DNA of 15,940 nt from an uncultured Faecalibacterium sp. Lineage in GTDB: Bacteria; Bacillota; Clostridia; Oscillospirales; Ruminococcaceae. Within the stretch, counting starts at the first letter, position 1. Each line of letters starts with the position of its first letter. Below the pieces are notes generated by a model. It did no database searches, was not told the DNA's origin, and saw nothing but the letters and a program-made list of their open reading frames with translations. The stretch covers positions 1-15,940 of the forward strand of contig CALDNF010000098.1 of the NCBI GenBank assembly GCA_937917475.1, read 5' to 3'. The translations under genes were made by a program, and so were the position numbers. This document shows, piece by piece, positions 13,795 through 15,940 of the stretch.

Positions 13795-14160
13795 TCAGCC
13801 GTAGGGGGCGTTTTCCCGCCAGTCCACCAGCGAGAGCACACCGCTTTCGGCGGGGTCAGGCTCCTCCGGGGCCGGGTGTGCCGAGTGGGTGTTCTGCTCG
13901 GTGCCAAACAGCTGTCCGCCGTACTGCGCCATCACCCCGGGGCTGTGCCCGGCTAAGAACTCATCGGCGTTTTTCTGGCGGCAGGCCGCCGGTGTGCCGT
14001 CGGTCATGGGCACGCCGGTGCCGGGCTCTGCTTTGGGCGGGACCTGCGCCATGGGGGCCTGCGGCTCGTCCGGCGGTGCCGGAGCCGGAAACTCCGGGCC
14101 CGGAAAATCAGGGTCGGGCAGGGCCAGCTCGTGCCGGATGAAGGGCGTCAGAGAATTCAT
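13795..14160 (-). CDS. Hypothetical small proline-rich protein after sbcC
   Basis: This is a 121-residue protein of no family I recognise. Its first half is rich in Pro, Ala and acidic residues (MNSLTPFIRHELALPDPDFP, then PAPAPPDEPQAP), suggesting disorder. The second half contains a more ordered-looking segment, CRQKNADEFLAGHSPGVMAQYGGQLF (about 60-85), and ends SLVDWRENAPYG. No signal peptide or membrane segment is seen. The reading frame is supported by a near-perfect Shine-Dalgarno, GGAGGTGAT at 14164-14172, correctly placed before the ATG. It starts 41 bp after the sbcC stop on the same strand, so it is probably in the sbcC operon. GC-rich DNA makes spurious open frames common, but the ribosome site and position favour a real gene. 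Confidence 0.65.
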   Translation of the reverse strand: MNSLTPFIRHELALPDPDFPGPEFPAPAPPDEPQAPMAQVPPKAEPGTGVPMTDGTPAACRQKNADEFLAGHSPGVMAQYGGQLFGTEQNTHSAHPAPEEPDPAESGVLSLVDWRENAPYG

Positions 14161-14201
14161 GGGATCACCTCCGCAGCTAGGGTGCCCGGGAGGAGCATGA
14201 T

Positions 14202-15940
14202 TTATCCCACGATCTCCACCCGGCTGCCGCCGGAGGGGGCTTTTTTGACCACGATCTGGCGGTCGATGCGGTCTTTGAGGGCGGCAACGTGGGAGATGAT
14301 GCCCACAAGGCGGTCGCCCTCGGTGAGGCCGGAGAGGACCCGGATGGCCTGCTCCAGCGATTCATCGTCCAGTGAGCCGAAGCCCTCGTCCAGAAAGAGG
14401 GCATCCAGCCGGACACCGCCGGCGGTGCTCTGCACCTCGTCCGACAGGCCCAACGCCAGCGCAAGGGAGGCTTTGAAGCTCTCGCCGCCTGAAAGGGTCT
14501 TGACACTGCGGCGGGTGCCGTTGTAGTGGTCGATGACGCCAAGGTCAAGGCCGGACTGGCTGCGCTGGTTCTCGGCCCCGATGCGTTCCAGTTCATACTG
14601 GCCGGAGGTCATCTGCATCAGCCGGGTGTTGGCGTGGCGAAGGATGCGGTCCAGATAGGTCATCTGGATGTAGGTCTCAAGCCGGATCTTCTGTTTGCTG
14701 CTCAGGGTGCCCCCGGCGGTGGAGGCCAGTGCGGCCACCCACTGCCAGCGTTGCTCCAGCTGGGCCCGCTGGGCGGCAAGGCTGCGGTAGGCATCAAGGG
14801 CCTGCCGGTTGGGGGTCAGCCGGGCGTTGAGGGCCCGGAGCTGCCCGGTCTGGATGGTGCGGCGGGACTGAAGCTCCTGCTCTGCCGCCTGCAGGGCAGC
14901 AAGGTCGGCTTTGTTCTCCGGTGCGGTCTCGGCCTGCTGGGCCGTCAGGGCCTTGACGGCGGCTTCGGCGGCAGTGCATTGGGTCTCGGCAGAGCGCAGG
15001 GCAGCTTGGGCTTTGTCCATCTCCTGCCGCAGCCGGGCCTGACGGGCTTTGAGGGTGTTGAGCCGGGCCTCAGCCTGCATCCGGGCGGCAAAGAGCTGCA
15101 CTTCCTCGGTGTGGAGCCGGGCCATGGCCTGCTGGGCTGCGGCCCGCAGTGCCCCGAGGGTAGAGGGGGCTTGGGCCGGGTCGGTGAACTGCTCGGGCAG
15201 GAGCTTTTCGGCTTCCTCCCGGAGGGTAGAACGGCCCTCCCGCTCGGCGGCAAGGGCTTCGGAAGCTGCTGCACTGGCCTGCCGGGCGTTCCGGTCAGCG
15301 GCATCGGCGGCCTGCCGGGCGGCTTCCACCTGTGCCTGCGTGGGGGCCGTGGGCGGCAGCAGGGCCCGCTTGGGGTGATGGGTGCTGCCGCAGACCGGGC
15401 AGGGGGTGCCCTCGGTCAGGGTATGGGCCAGCAGCCCCGCCTGTGCGTTCAGAAAGGCCCGCTCGGTGCGGTCCCGGCGGGTGCGGGCTTCGTCCTGCGC
15501 CTTGGCAGCGGCCTGATAGGCTTCCTGCGCCGCCTTGAGGGCCTTGGCCCGGCGGGTGCAGTCGGTGAGTTTGTGGTCCAGTGCAGTCAGGTCCCGGCTC
15601 CGTGCCGCCAGTTTTTCGGCCCGGGAGGCAAGGGCGGGCAGGGTTTCCGTCTCTTCCGGCTGGGGGAGCTCCTCGGCTTCCCGCCGGAGGCTGCTGCGCT
15701 GGGCGGGGGTGAGGGGAGCCTGTGCATCGTAATCCCGCAGGGCGGCAGAAAGGGCGGTGATCTCCCCGGTCAGAGCGTCGATGCGGTCTGCGTTGGGGGC
15801 GCAGCGTGCAGCTTCGGCCTGCGCCGCCTCCCGCAGGGGCAGCAGCCGGGTCAGCTCGGCCTGCTTTGCGGTCAGGTCCTGCCGGAGCTTCTGTGCGGCC
15901 CGGGCCTGTCCCAGAGCCTGCTGTAGGGCCCCAAGCTGAC
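14202..15940 (-). CDS. sbcC: Exonuclease subunit SbcC, C-terminal part (partial)
   Basis: The frame is open from the right edge to TAA at 14202-14204, giving 578 visible residues of a protein normally around 1,000. SbcC is the Rad50-like SMC-type ATPase that, with the nuclease SbcD, cuts DNA hairpins and protein-blocked ends. From the edge inward there is coiled coil, then the zinc hook TPCPVCGSTHHPKRA (Cys codons at 15399-15401 and 15390-15392), then about 300 residues of returning coiled coil. The ABC signature LSGGESFKASLALALGL follows, then the Walker B ALFLDEGFGSLDDE and the switch His in GIISHV. The Walker A lobe lies outside the window. A GTG at 15329 could be mistaken for a start, but it sits inside the coiled coil after the hook. 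SbcD would be expected just upstream, beyond the edge. Confidence 0.95.
   Translation of the reverse strand, partial: QLGALQQALGQARAAQKLRQDLTAKQAELTRLLPLREAAQAEAARCAPNADRIDALTGEITALSAALRDYDAQAPLTPAQRSSLRREAEELPQPEETETLPALASRAEKLAARSRDLTALDHKLTDCTRRAKALKAAQEAYQAAAKAQDEARTRRDRTERAFLNAQAGLLAHTLTEGTPCPVCGSTHHPKRALLPPTAPTQAQVEAARQAADAADRNARQASAAASEALAAEREGRSTLREEAEKLLPEQFTDPAQAPSTLGALRAAAQQAMARLHTEEVQLFAARMQAEARLNTLKARQARLRQEMDKAQAALRSAETQCTAAEAAVKALTAQQAETAPENKADLAALQAAEQELQSRRTIQTGQLRALNARLTPNRQALDAYRSLAAQRAQLEQRWQWVAALASTAGGTLSSKQKIRLETYIQMTYLDRILRHANTRLMQMTSGQYELERIGAENQRSQSGLDLGVIDHYNGTRRSVKTLSGGESFKASLALALGLSDEVQSTAGGVRLDALFLDEGFGSLDDESLEQAIRVLSGLTEGDRLVGIISHVAALKDRIDRQIVVKKAPSGGSRVEIVG

Noticed and set aside
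14202..15329. SbcC-like gene starting at GTG 15329
   Set aside because: The same frame continues open to the window edge and contains the zinc hook CPVCG just upstream, so this GTG is an internal codon.

Overview
The window looks like a chromosomal segment of a GC-rich, low-GC-phylum (Firmicutes/Bacillota) anaerobe, most likely an Oscillospiraceae gut bacterium of the Faecalibacterium/Subdoligranulum kind. This is inferred from the roughly 60% GC content, the strong GGAGG-type ribosome binding sites, and the gene set (Xpt, a YdbC/PC4 protein, FtsW-MurA-FtsZ clustering). No database search was possible, so the taxon is a guess.

Layout: (1) 1-1755 is the end of a glycolytic operon: the tpiA tail, then gpmI, closed by a strong terminator. 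(2) 1778-3771 is a single gene with a consensus promoter, encoding a helical N-terminal region fused to an HD-GYP-like phosphohydrolase, ending in a bidirectional terminator. (3) 3784-5533 is a divergent pair, a patatin-like phospholipase (-) and xanthine phosphoribosyltransferase xpt (+), each with its own promoter. (4) 5534-6287 is an AT-richer island that I read as a complete type III (protein-RNA) toxin-antitoxin module. It has a promoter, two 53-nt tandem repeats with compensatory stem changes, a terminator, a ToxN/TenpN/CptN-like toxin gene of 156 codons, and a second terminator. (5) 6286-12861 is a cell wall and division block: a class B penicillin-binding protein (-), diverging from ftsW, murA, ftsZ and an unrecognised coiled-coil gene (+). 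(6) 12891-13756 is a small minus-strand operon of a YdbC/PC4-type ssDNA-binding protein and an HD-domain hydrolase. (7) 13795-15940 is the C-terminal part of sbcC (-), followed by a small proline-rich protein of unknown function.

How the genes work together: MurA makes the first committed peptidoglycan precursor, FtsW polymerises glycan strands, the class B PBP crosslinks them, and FtsZ organises this at midcell. The 204-residue coiled-coil protein directly behind ftsZ is a candidate divisome or accessory factor. The toxin-antitoxin module is the main accessory element and the most interesting item here. Its RNA antitoxin would be made in excess from the upstream promoter, and read-through of the internal terminator would express the toxin.
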